A model generated the notes under the pieces. That model did not search any database. It saw only the letters and a list, made by a program, of their open reading frames with translations, and was not told the DNA's origin. A stretch of DNA of 64,000 bases from Artemisia argyi (lineage: Eukaryota > Streptophyta > Magnoliopsida > Asterales > Asteraceae): assembly GCA_030686995.1 (NCBI GenBank), contig CM060708.1, forward strand, positions 107,656,463-107,720,462, read 5' to 3'. The position numbers and the translations under genes were made by a program. Position 1 is the stretch's first letter; every line of letters begins with the position of its first letter. This document shows, one piece after another, positions 10,904-23,406 of this stretch.

Positions 10904-13126
10904 GATTGGTACCAGAGCCATGGTTATAGAGAAACGGGTCTAATTGAGACCTAAACTATAACTACAATTACAAGCAAAAACATTTTTTATAGCCTTCCGC
11001 TCTCCGTGTCTTCCATCCTCCAGACGATTATGGACTTAGTAAGCATGTTATGCTACACAAACATATTAGTATATTCATATATACCCATTTTGAGCATTTC
11101 CCCGTAGACATTTTATGCTACACAAACATAATTGCATATTAATATATGTACCATAAACATAATTGAGCATTTCCCCATAAGCATTTTATACTACATGAAC
11201 ATATTAGTATATTGATATATAAACTCGGTTTATTTTCAATCATTTATCTAAACAATGGACTAAACATATCTGCGTATGCCTATTCTAGGGCATTACGACA
11301 CAACCAGATTCTCCCAATCATGTTCCTACTCCAACATTTTATGTCCAAGACATTGTAACTGATTGCAATGGTCTTTCCTATTTTCCAATACATTGTATTA
11401 TACAATGGTCTTAATCATTTCTCAAATGTTTTGAGTCACACAACGGTTTAACCTACTTCCCAGACATTGTGAATTGCATAATGGTCTAACCTACTTCCGA
11501 GACATTGTGTTTTGCGCAATGGTCTCTAGAATCATTCCATCACATCATCAATATCATTTCATATGACATCAAAAACCCATCACAATCTATCGATTTCTGA
11601 ATAGAAATATGAGATTTTTAAAGGACAAACAAATCCATCACCTACAAAAGCTGAAGTTCAGCCCTGCATTCATCAAAGTTTTCTTCTGAAACCTTCATTA
11701 TTAAAAGTTCGTGATCCTGGCCAAGTATGTTCTATTTTAGAACTACTTAAAACTTCCTTTCCACACGTACCTACCCGTACTATCTTCTATGCAATGGAAT
11801 ATGAAAACATACGTTACAAGTCTTGTATGGCCGGGACTTGCAATTGAAGGGTTTGACATCGCCTTTGTTTAGTGGACAGTTTCCCGAAAACAACGGACGT
11901 ATCAAAAGTATACCTAATTTAGGTATTTGAAAATTTTATCGAACCTTGGCTAAATATAGACTAGTCACCTATATTTAACCTAGGGACAGTGGAATATAGT
12001 CTGACTAACTATATTCGACTTAAAATTTTCAAATACTGAGAATAGTTGTGCTAGGGTTATGTTCAGGTTAATTTCCTACATGAACTCAATAAACCACCAG
12101 AATACTTTAAAACAATCTAAAGACACGATAGTGTTTTACCACTCAGCGAAATCTTAACACCTTATTTGTACTACCTAATTTCATTCTTGAAAGTCTTCAT
12201 TTATGAGATAATCCGAACTACTATCTTGGGATAGTTATCAATTCTTCTCTTCATCCTGTAGAAGTACTATCCTGTTTAAGTCCTAAGATACCATTCCATG
12301 ATAAACCTTTAAAATCTCTTAAGATTTTTAAAGCAAACTCAACATCTATGCCTAAGAGTATTAATGTTAAGCATACACTACACACTTCTGTTCATCAACA
12401 TATCACATCATTATCTCCACAACCGTTGGAACCACAAGCTCATTAACAGATCTTGATGCACTTTTAAAGCTCAAATCATCATTAGTTACACCACAAGTAC
12501 CCTCATTAGCTTTACAAGATTGAATATTCATCTTGTACTTTTGGAACACCAGTATCATCTCGTAATACACTACCTTGTAACTCACCGGCTAAGTATGAAT
12601 GTTGGGTTGGGAATTCTTAAGTAGTATGATTTATAATTATTTGAATGGATTGGGATGCCTTTTCATTTAAATAAAGAAATTGTAAATCACCGAACCATAA
12701 GTTTATATTCCCCTATTTACATTGTTTGGGATGCCTCTCTATGTAAATAAAGAATTATAAACAAGTGGGCTTATTTGTATCCGAAATAATATAAGTATGA
12801 AGTCAATAAACACTAGGTACAACAACCGATTACCTACTAGGCTATGATTGCAACTACTATCTCAATTCCTATTAATATTCGACTGCTATATCAATTTCCT
12901 TTGATATTCGACTATTATATGAATCTCTATTAATCACTCTTACCCTACCTTTCCTACATAAAAGTAAGCCTCATCCTACACCAGACACTGAAATGACAAA
13001 TCAAATTACATCACCGGTAATCCCAGACATTAGTCCTCATAAGTAACCACACAACTTTATCGACACCACTCCAACATATAACACACATAGAACTTCAGGA
13101 CGAAGTTTCCCGTAAGGGGTAGAAAG
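10904..13126 (+). other. Non-coding internal region of the LARD-like element
   Basis: It holds a PBS at 10907-10919 (TGGTACCAGAGCC, one base from the usual initiator tRNA-Met site TGGTATCAGAGCC) and a purine-rich PPT at 13112-13126. Between them are degenerate tandem repeats: about 60-80 bp units with GCTACACAAACAT and GAGCATTTCCCC at 11040-11220, and about 50-bp units pairing ACATTGT with AATGGTCT at 11340-11525. No gag or pol motif is visible on either strand. The sister element has gag in the corresponding place. Confidence 0.8.
10907..10919 (+). other. Primer binding site, initiator tRNA-Met type
   Basis: TGGTACCAGAGCC three bases after the 5' LTR end. The T to C change at position 6 would create a mismatch with the usual primer. 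Confidence 0.8.
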
Positions 13127-16100
13127 TGTAACAATTCACAATTTCAGGTTAATTACTATTCCCGGAAAATTTCACTATTCACTTTTACTATTCATTTTTC
13201 CCGAAATTTGATTTTTGTTTCTTGGCCTCGAGTGATAAATCATTTCCATGACAAATTAAAAGTTTGACATTCATAAGCTCATTTTCGTGAAAGTTAATAA
13301 GGAATTACACGTTTTAGGGTAAAACGTCATTCAAAAATTCTACGCACAACGCAACTCGACCGCGTTAAGTGACCCCGCATCAGAAAAATGTTTGACACAC
13401 TCATGATTTATTTGAGAATTAATCGTGACTGAGAAAAACATGACCAAAATAAGCCTCGGCCGTGAAAAACTGGAATTTTCAGTTTTTAAGCGTTTTTACT
13501 CAGTCGTAACCTTAGCCTATACCTGCACTGCGTTTCTAATACGATTTGAGTTTTCAACTTATTAGAAAAAGTCAACATATTTTTCCCTCCTCCTTTGACC
13601 AAAAATCATTCCATGATTTTATAAGTCATTCCTTGATTTTTAGGCTTACGGTTTGATATCTAAAAGACATTTAATACCAACCGACACTAGACTGAGCCCA
13701 GTCTAGACATTATAAGTCATTTTAAATCATTTTTATCCTATTAGAAAAGTAACATTTTACTTTTCTCAATTTTACACAATATTCGTACGTTTTACGCGTT
13801 TTAAACCTACGTTTCCAGCGTTATCAGCGTTTTCACGATCCATTAAACTTATCACTCATTTTTATAAGATAATAATGAGTATATTGATGAGTTTAATCAT
13901 TCCTATAAGTTTCGTAATTTTACGATACCCGGTTTTACGTCTCATGACTTAACGGCATACATTTAGCGATTAACGGGACCAAAACTCACTCCGTAAATGT
14001 AAGATAGATATCCAAAACTCTTAACCTCCTCAATTCATCCCTAGGTGGCGTTTTCTATGAGTCACAAAGGCACTTGGCATGGTTGTGATAGCCTTGTACA
14101 AGATGTGTACACATATGCTAACTTAATGCCTAAGTTTTACTCAATCTTGCAACACATGCCTTCCTTAGCTAACAAGGCTTATGACTCATGTTTCCTAACC
14201 TCCTCAAGACACTATAAAACCCCCTCCTACCCCTCTTGTAGTCGTTCATACCATCACAAACACAAACACACTCCTAATTTTCTCTCTACTTCAAGTATTG
14301 TTCAAGAATACAAGTTCCATATCAATTCCAAAGCTCTTGTAAAGCTTTGATTGATCCAAAGTCCTTGTTTCTTCCATCCTTTGGTGATCTTCCATCCACA
14401 CAAGAAGTGTCTTGTAGAGACTTCAAGTGCCTTCTTAAGTAGTCACAAGTTGGTGTCAAGAGATTAGAGAAGTTGGAAGCTAGAGATCTTAGTTCAATCA
14501 AAGTCCTTACCTTACATGCTACTTACCTTTCTTTTTAGAAAGCCAAAAGTTGTAAGCCAAACCCTAACATATTTCTTGTTAAATATCATTATCATGTTAT
14601 TTACATATCATTCATGCTATATTTTGTCTTGTGATTATGTCCATGATGTATAAAAGTGAGTAAAACAAGTTATTGTACATGATTGTTAAGATAAGTTATT
14701 AAAACAAGTAAACTAGTGACTTTTATGGAGTACCACGACCAAAATAGTATAACTATGATATTTGAAACTTACTTACTGTTAAAGAGGACTTAACAAGGAA
14801 AACATAGCAATTTGAATCACCCAAAACGAGTACCCGAGTCAAAAGTTATGGCCATAAGAAGTTAGCGAAACCAAAACGCCGAAACTGCCAATACCCTACT
14901 GTTTGCATTCTGCCATTTTGAAAGTCACCCTTCTGCTCCAATTCATAAAAAAGTTAAAACACGAAAGTTGTCCGGAACGACGTTTTCGTTCAGGAGTAAA
15001 GAAGCTCGAGCCCTGAAAACGCTTTCCGAGTGATAATTTCTTCAAATTCTTAACAGCCCATTTTTAGACCAAAGTCATTATATATAGGTTATGGTTTATA
15101 AAGACCAAAGAGGTCTTATGACCTAGAATCAAGACCACAACCATGGCTAGAGCCAAGGTTGAATCTCAAGACCATGGAACAATGACCAAAGGTCATGGCA
15201 AGGCCATGACGAAATGACCATGTAAGCTTACTTAACCAAAGTATTGGCGATAACTTGAACAAGCAATTTGGATCTACTTCACTTAAAGGAACCATGAGTT
15301 ATTACAAAGAAAAATGGTCATACAAGACTTATGAAACTTACCCTAATAACAATCTTCATGTAAAAATAAACTTTCCTAAGTTTATTCAAATACCGGACAT
15401 GTAACTTTTCGGATCAAAACTTATATCTATATACTTTATCAACTACTACAATAGTAGGGAGCCTCATGTGAGGAGTTCATTATGTAAGCCGTCGAGATGA
15501 GTTGTGGATTTACGAATTAAAGTGTCCTGGCTCCTCGAACGCTTACTAACATGACTTCTGAATTATGTCGGCCCGAACGGTAGTAAACGATATATAAACA
15601 ATACATGTTTCATGAACCATTTCTTTTCAAAGACTTACACTATACATCATACCACATCATGGACTAAGTGCAAGATATATATTGGCATGTTTATGTTTCC
15701 TTAGACATTATTCCAAACCTAAGTTGCAACAATTATTCTAGGTTGCTCGTAGAAGATCTTACGGCATATCCATCATTCTCATTATACATCATCCAACTCA
15801 AGGTGAGTTCATAGCCCCACTTTCTATTGTTTAACTATTTTACAAACCCTTGGGGGGAATACATGCTATTATTTTTCTACTCGAACACAATGCTTTCTAC
15901 TGTATGCTATTCGACTATGTTTTATTATCACTAAGTAACATCCTTGCCAAACCAAGATCCCTTATTATGAACCATTTAATCACTTGCGAGGGTTACTTGC
16001 GAGTGAGCACGAATATTGTGAATAGGCCTATTGGGATTGACGAATCCCATTTGTTTCGACTAAGTTCAAACAAATGCATTAATATTTGAGACATTAGGTA

Positions 16101-16636
16101 TGACGGCAAAGTACCTACCGGGATAAATCTGCCCATCGATATTGGTACACGTTAAAGTTTTGGTGTCATAAGCTTAGTGAATTAATAACCTTTCCGGGCA
16201 TATAACAACGTAGCCCATCTTTGTTTTCTAACTATGAGTGTGAGTCTATAGCTCACACTACGATTATTGTGTTCAACGATTTAACTACCAACACATTGTG
16301 TTCAAACGATTTAACTAAACTCTATGAATATCACTCAACCTTTGTGTTGACCTCTCAAGCATGTATTTCAGGTTCATGACGATCAAGGATGGCACGGAAG
16401 GACACGGATACTCAAGAGGGCTATACATTTTATTATCATTCAAAACTCATTTAATGTAAATTGTAAACATGGAACCATTTGGGACCTCATTTTGTAATTT
16501 CTGATATTTATACAATTTGAATGATAAATCTTTTAAAACGACTCAATTGGAGTTCGTTTTCTATTATTGTGACTATTGTGCCGTCGAGTAACACCCAGTT
16601 TGAATTCCGCTGCAACCATGAATTGGGGGTGTTACA
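13127..16636 (+). repeat. 3' LTR (3510 bp) of the LARD-like element
   Basis: It is co-linear with 7400-10903. Visible differences include a 12-bp tandem duplication (ACTTGCGAGGGT) near 15986. It is followed by AAAAG, matching the left flank. Confidence 0.92.
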
Positions 16637-16641
16637 AAAAG

Positions 16642-19600
16642 TTTAAAACGTAAAAACGGAAATGCAAACGCGATTTAAACGTAACGTACGAAATAAAACG
16701 CGACTTTTATACTAAAAATGATCCTACAAATGTGAAACAAATTTCTAAAAATCTGAAACTATTAAAAAGAATTTTAAGAAAAAGAAAAATATTTTTTTGA
16801 GTTTTTATTTATTTTCTAATTATTGAATTAAAAAGTGATTAAGAATAAAAGAAAATGTGAAAAATTAATGGGAAAATTATGAAATCTAATCTGAAAAATC
16901 TAAAATATTATAAAAGAATTATCTAAAATATTTTTGTATTTTTTAAAGCTTTTTCTGATTTTTTATGGATTTTTGATTATTAAAATTGATTTAAAAATGA
17001 TTAATAATGAAGTAAAATTAAGAAAAATATCAAATCAACTCAGAAAAATATGAAAAATTTACAGAAAATCTAAAATAATAGGGAAAGCTTGCAGAAAAAA
17101 TTTGAAAAAAAAAGATAAGCAGAAGTGCTTATTTTAGTTAAAACAGCTTATTGCAAGTGCTTATTTATAAGCACTTGCCACAAAACTAAACTAAACTTGA
17201 ATCACAGATGAAATATACTACAAGAAGCTCAGGACTGCTAAGAAATGATGAGATATCACTCAGAAATACTAGATGCAAGCAATAAGCAGTCTAAGAATAA
17301 GCCAAACAATAAGCTGATAAGCAACAGCTTAAACCAGTGAGCAAAGAACAATGTAATCAACTAATCTCAACTAAAAAAAAATCAGTAATGACAATATGCA
17401 CAAGCTCAAGCTCTTATTAACACTAGCAGCCTAAGGTATCAAATCAGAAACCATGCTCAAACCACTATTTAGCATAACTAATAAGCTGTCCCTAATAAGC
17501 TCTAAGATGCAATATTAAGGGGGCAAAATTTCCTCTATACTACTGAGATGCAAAGCAACCAAAGCTCTATCATTAACTACCAAATGATGCTCTAAATATA
17601 CCTAAGATAAGCTCATACCAAGAACTTCAATCACAATTCAATTGACTAATCTATTGCTATACTACTTTGACTAATTTCAATTTCTATTAAGCAACTCTAC
17701 TTTAACTTGTTATTATAAGCTACTTTTAAACTAATTTAAGCTATATTAATGGATAGTGCAACTAAAACTACAATTACACTAACTGTTCTAATCCTACACT
17801 AGTAGTTAACAAAATTTACACCTATTTTTGACTTTTACTAAAGTAACTTGCTGTTTTTACGGACTACAAATCTATTACTACTCTTATGCAACTTGTATGA
17901 AATAGGAAATCAACAATTCAACAATAATCATTCACAGTAAATCTAAGATCCAAACACTCCCTTATATTGCAATAAGACTACAAATCTAAGATCTAAACTA
18001 CAAAACACCATTTATTGATCCAATAAGCAAAAATAACACAATCAGAAGCAAGTTCAATAATCAAATGTAACAGAATTCAACAGATACTCAGAAACTCAGT
18101 TAAATGCAAATGATTAAGCAAAAATCAAAACAAAACTTACAATAGCTTTCTCCTCAGCTAGAACAGAGGAGATTCACTATGCATGCCTGTCTATATACAG
18201 GCTAAAAGCTTCCAAACCTCTCTTTAACTTGCCAAAATCACCAAAGTATATCATAAACCCAAGACAGTTGACTAATTTTGACCTTTGGATGAAAATTGAA
18301 TAAGAACAAGTTTAATTCTAAATCAATAAGCTCACTAAAGCTAGTAAGCTGAGATGAGATGTAAACAAACTACTGAAACTTTACTGAGAGCTTAATCAAA
18401 CCAGAAGCTATTGTTATTTTTTTTATATTTTTTTCTTTGAAATTTTTATGAAACTTAATCAACAACTGAAGCTTAATTTGTAATGAAACAGTTAACAAAT
18501 GGATTCAAAACTATTATACTACTGAGATTTAAAGAGATTTAAACTAAAACAATTAGCTAAAAACTATGAACTGAAAATGATTTAAGATAAAAGAAGTTTC
18601 ATTGAAATATAAAGCATTACAATTGAAAGTGAAATTAAAACTACAATGACTGAGTAATTAAACGGGCAGAGCTTCGCTAGCCTAAACTCCACCACTTTTT
18701 TACACTGATCCTAACCTCTATTTATAGCTAAAAAATGAGAATACTAGTGAGAGGGAGTCACGGATTGCCAGCTTGGCAATCCGTGTGCTTGTGCTTCTTC
18801 AAAGCAATCATGAGCCGCTTGATCATATCCCAATCATTTCCTCATCATATCAACCCTTGGATTACAATCAATGACGCGTTCACTCCAATAACATGATGCC
18901 ATCTGTCCTTTTTGTGCTTCTTATAGCTCTGACACCCTCTGACATGCTTCTAGAATCGTTTGATTTGACTGAATTACCCTTAATTGTGGTAATTAAGGGG
19001 TACGGGTAATTTAGGGTTCATGGGTAATAGTATTTTCTGGGAAGCAGGGTGAATTGGGGGGCGGGTAAGGGTAATATATTTTTTATTTGGTTTGACTTTG
19101 TTGACTTTGACCATTTGACCATGGGATGGACTGGGTTTAAGGGATTTGGGTAATGGATTGGGCTTATGGCTTTTGTATCTTGGATTTGGACTCTTTGGAT
19201 TATTTAAAAGGGATTGGACCAGGTTTAATATAATTGTGGATTAATAATTTTGGACTTGGATTTTCAGATTTAATATGACAAGGACCAATTGTGTAAACTT
19301 TAAAATTCCAAGGGCTGAATTTGTGATTCTTCCAAAATACTTCAAAGGACTAATTCTGCCAATCTTTGAATATCTGAAGGACTTAAGTTGACTTTTGGAT
19401 TCCAGCTTTGACTTTTTGACCATCTCCCACTCTCGTGCCCGTATTTCCGGTTTTTTGCATGATTATTTGTCTTTTTGTGATTAATCCGTACCTGCATGTT
19501 CACAACATAAAAACACATATTTCTTTGGTATTTAGTTAGCAAAATAGTCTATTTGGGTCGGTATTTGGCCATAAAATGGTATGTGAATTAACACATACCA
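16642..19600 (-). repeat. Main part of the Athila 3' LTR (right of nested element)
   Basis: It aligns with 25936-28865. The right boundary is the LTR start on the minus strand: TGGTATGTG, TTAATT, CACATACCA, a 9+6+9 inverted repeat. A TATAAATAG box on the minus strand lies at 18718-18726. No coding sequence; the short open frames recur in the other LTR copy but carry no recognisable domain. Confidence 0.92.
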
Positions 19601-19615
19601 AAATCCCCCAGACTA
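19601..19615 (-). other. Polypurine tract of the minus-strand Athila element
   Basis: On the minus strand this reads TAGTCTGGGGGATTT and abuts the 3' LTR start. It is the same type as the PPT at 3368-3381. Confidence 0.8.
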
Positions 19616-21750
19616 AAGTATTGTCGTGTCCTCACGCAATGTGATCAATTCACGCTCTTGGGATAAATAATTTTAAAACTCTTCCTACTAACTTTGTAAA
19701 GTAGCAAGGATGTTCGAAAGAAGTAATAAAATCATTTATTCCCGAAAACGCTCCATTTTCCAAAATTTTTCCTTAATTCCTTTATTCCACTTTCACTTCT
19801 ATTTTTGTACTTTTCATACATTATACTTGTGACGGTTTGTTGAACTTACATTATTTTGCAATAATTATTTGGGTCAACGAGTAGAAACACTTTTATTTAA
19901 GAAGTGACCATACGGATAAAAATCGTCATCCTTGATTTTTCACAAATCTCCAAACTAAGCGTACAAACGAGATCACAGCTTATCTACAAGTTAGATGCTA
20001 ACACTACTCATAAAAGTTACTTGTGGAAACTCCTTACTCCCAAGTCCTAGGCTTTTGTATCTCAATATTTTATTTTTGTTGAGAAATGAATTTCTTCATA
20101 TTTTCTCGTTTCACTAATTTTTAGTCCGATAGTGACACCTAAGTTAAAACGATAAGTAGTTATTCATTTTCTCTTAAGAACCACTGCAATAGAAATTCGG
20201 TCCACATCAAGGAATTTTTGGTACATACAATATCATACATATAAGTTGCGGAGTACTACACGTGCACCTCATGTGTCCAATTCAGAATTACACACATGCA
20301 CCTCACGCACCAACAACTTATTTACCTTCAAATTCTTATTCAACATAACTTTCAACTTTCACTTTTTTTTTCATCATTTTTCACTTTTTTTTATTTTTTT
20401 TTTATTTTTTTTATTTTTTTTTTTTTCACTTTTCTCATATTTTTCATACTTTTCACTTTTTTCTTTCTTGACTTTTCTCATAACATCAATGGAAGCTTAT
20501 CGGGTAGCTCCAAAACCACATAGATAATCAACTTTTGACTTTTGATTTTTTCACTTTTTGCTCTTATTTTTGATGTTCCTTGATATGTACCCAACTTCTA
20601 AAGCAAAAATTCTCTTAAGAAAACAAAGAACTAAATATTATTCAAACCGAAATACCACTAATTAACCTAGAACATCTATTATATATGGGTGACGTATTTT
20701 ATGGGAGTAAAAAGCCACAAGTACCTCTCATGAGCTCTAAAGAGAACTACTACTCCACGTTTAGCATCTAACTTCTAAATAAACTCTATCATTTCTCGCT
20801 CTTCGTAATTGAAGATCTCAAGTAATGAAACCAGCGAATACTTAGCCGATAATCAGCTACGCATATATAAAGTCAGATACAGAAACTTGCAAATTCTAGA
20901 AGAATAATTCGCGTTTTCTAGCTCCTGATGTAAAAGACTAGCGAAAGCTTTTAAGATGCGCATGTATAAAGTCAAGTACGGGAACTTGCAGATTCTAGAA
21001 GAAGAATTCGCATTTTATAGCTCCTGGTGTACAAAACTAGCACAAGCTTATGTGATTATCTTTGGTTAAGGGAACAAGCTAGGGCTCAACACGCCCGGTC
21101 AAGTCAAAATATTTATTCCTACTCTCGCCAGCAAGAAAGTCAACAAGGTGTCAAAACACTTATTCAAACTTTATTATATTTTTGCTCTAACTTTTTCAAC
21201 TTTTTCTCATTTTTTTGTGCTTTTTCATGACTTTTTCATTGATTTTTCTTCAAACTTTTTGAAATTTTCAATTTTTCAATTTTTTTATTTTTGGTGGAAA
21301 AATGGAGTTGCAAGAGTGCACGACATGTGAAAAATGCAAGGTCAAAATCGAATCGAAGATTCACCCTCCCCCAGACTAGAATGAAACATTGTCCTCAATG
21401 TTTTATGGGTTAAGGTAATCCTAACAAAATTCTAGGGCCATTTATTAAGTATGCCAAAGAAAATGTTAGTCGATAAGATTCACGGATATAGGATTTCCAA
21501 TAGCACCGATGAATGAAACTCGAGCGGAGAGAAGATAACGAGCACGAGAGTCATCTTAAATTGCGGACAATCCTAAACAAAACAACCACGAAACACAAGA
21601 ATAGAAGAGGCACCCCCTCCTCACGTTATTCGTTAGAAAATAGAAAATAAGAAGATGAAATTGGATAAGCATGGGTTGCCACCCACGAAGCGCTTTGTTT
21701 TTGATTTCCGAGTCACGTAGATTGACTCGATCCCCGAATTAATTCGTCCT
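19616..21750 (-). other. Athila post-pol region, non-coding, T-rich on the plus strand
   Basis: No gene seen. It includes a T-homopolymer-rich tract (about 20340-20480) in which apparent phenylalanine-rich frames are compositional artefacts, and a two-copy repeat at 20862-21055. Near 21670-21750 it carries the segment (around GGGTTGCCACCCACGAAGCG) that I associate with the region just downstream of Athila pol. Confidence 0.65.
20862..21055. repeat. Two tandem ~95-bp repeats
   Basis: Both copies carry TATAAAGTCA, then AACTTGCA, ATTCTAGAAGAA, AATTCGC and AGCTCCTG in the same order and spacing, starting at about 20862 and 20957. They occupy the same part of the element as the ~110-bp repeats at 2961-3332. 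Confidence 0.75.
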
Positions 21751-21858
21751 TGGGGAAAAATCCGTGGAAAATAATCTCACTCGGGCCTTCATTCAAATAT
21801 TTGGAAAAACATATGAATTGGTAAAAAGTTCCACTTCGAAGAGATAACCGATGGTATT

Positions 21859-22612
21859 TTAATGGTGAAAACTTTTAGAAACGATACCAGGGTCAAAAAC
21901 AACATCGTCACTCCCCACGGAGTGATGGATAAGATAAATCACACCAAATGTTACAAACGGCATGAAGGTCATGATAACCATCATGAAAAACTCATCATCA
22001 TTAAAAGAAAACTTCATAATTGTGGAATTATGAATTTTATCATTCAAGCTCATTTTAAAAACTTTCCCGGGTGGGAGGGATGGGATAAAATTTTCATAAA
22101 AACTCTCATTTTTAAGAACACCACCCAGATCATGATCAACTTCAAGATCAAAACTGAAACTTTCATATTCAGGATTAGAAAACTTTTCAATTTCACATTC
22201 AAAATTCATCAAAATGAAATGACTCATACTCCGAAAGAGAGATAAAAGCATGAGAAGTGGTACTGCCACGACTCGTCTCTTCCGAGTGATCGATATCAAA
22301 ATGAAAAGCTTCATAAGTCGGATAAGAAAAATCAGAACGGTAAGTGGGATTGCCACTCATCTCCTCAGTCGTATCAAAGGAAAAACTCTCAAAGTCGGGT
22401 AAAAATTCCTCAAGCTCGGGCTCAAGAGGATCGTCAATTATAAGCTCAATCTTCGTCTTAACTTTATCCGGAGGGATTAACGGTTCATCATTCAACAAAT
22501 TGGCAAGAAAAACAGTATCTCCCTCCGAATCAAAGTAAGATTCACCAGTCTCAGAAAACGGAATCGTTTCAATAGCAAGAAATTCATCGACCTCTTCCCA
22601 AAAAGAATCATA
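21859..22612 (-). pseudogene. Remnant of the Athila protease-RT linker; RT, RNase H and integrase deleted
   Basis: Reading leftward from the protease stop, the same frame continues past a TAA (22613) with an acidic stretch rich in ESF, DDP and EFLPDFESF (22199-22498). After a shift into another frame it continues to about 21859 with PEYESFSFDLEVDHD and an aromatic stretch ending VFDPGIVSKSFHH. In Athila polyproteins this type of acidic linker and an F-D-P-G-I segment lie just upstream of RT (established family knowledge). Here the sequence passes within about 100-130 bases into the post-pol region, so about 2.5 kb or more encoding the catalytic enzymes is missing. Non-functional. Confidence 0.75.
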
Positions 22613-23400
22613 TTACTTAGTCAGATGAAATAATGGGGAAGAGTCGGAGACGAAAGTTTTCACAAAATCATAAAAGGAATAATCACAAACATCAACGCTT
22701 TTGATGGAATACTTCTTTGATTTCGAAGCATCGGCTTTAAAAATCATTATGTCATCATCATGTTGTAAAGTTAGAGTATCCTCAAAATGATCTGCTAGGG
22801 ATTTTGCGGTTCGTAAAAATGGTCGCCCTAGTATAAGAGGAACTCTCGGATCAGCCTCAAAATTAACAACAACAAAATCTGCCGAAAAAGTACACGAATT
22901 CACACGAACAAAAACGTCTTCAGCAATTCCAAACGGATGAGTTATCGATCGATTAGCAAGCTCTAAAGTCATTCTCGTCGGTTTAAGTTCCCCCATTCCA
23001 AGTTGTTCATAGATCGATAATGGCATAAGGTTAATACTCGCACCTGAATCAGCCAGGGCGTTGCACACCTCTTGATCTTTCAACAAACAAGGAATGAGAA
23101 ACTTTCCCGAGTCACCAAGCTTCTTGAGAAGAATCGCGAAACATTGAGCATTTATCGGCGTTTCAGCTAATTCAAGCAATTTCTCTTTATTACTTACGAG
23201 GTTTTTGAACGTCGAAGCAAATTTTGGCATGTACACGAGAGCATCCATAAAACTTATATCAAAGTGCAATTTTTGAAAAATATCCAGAAATTTTTCCATT
23301 TGTTTTTTAGACTTTGCACGGAGCTCTTCATCATTAAATCGTGATGGATATGGCAATTTAGACTTGTATCTCATATTATTGTCAAAAACGACTTTTTCTT
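22613..23400 (-). pseudogene. Athila aspartic protease domain
   Basis: The open frame runs from 23374 (ATG) or slightly upstream to the stop at 22613, 253 codons. It contains NALADSGASINLMPLSIYEQ, the retropepsin catalytic motif DSGAS, and LILGRPFLRTA, the flap-distal ILGR motif. It would cleave the Gag-Pol polyprotein. The frame is shifted by one base relative to gag: gag ends at 23407 and a third frame reads sensibly across 23375-23405, so an indel has separated two parts of one ancestral frame. The active-site residues are intact, but the domain is stranded without gag fusion or downstream pol. Confidence 0.85.
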
Positions 23401-23406
23401 TATCTT

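Larger units (their letters stand above)
7400..16636 (+). mobile_element. Non-autonomous LTR element without coding capacity (LARD-like), sister of the gag-only family
   Basis: Two 3.5 kb LTRs (TGTAACAATTC...GGTGTTACA) flank 2.2 kb of internal DNA. The duplication AAAAG is perfect at 7395-7399 and 16637-16641. PBS TGGTACCAGAGCC and PPT fix the plus orientation. By eye I count about 22 substitutions between the LTRs plus a 12-bp duplication in the right copy (about 15990-16001) and a missing ACGTTTT-type repeat near 13790. The LTR is clearly homologous to the LTRs of the element at 49333-58631 read on the opposite strand. No gag or pol motif is visible inside. Confidence 0.93.

Noticed and set aside
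20246..20527. Phe-rich frames that resemble a membrane protein
   Set aside because: They are translations of T homopolymer runs in a post-pol non-coding region.
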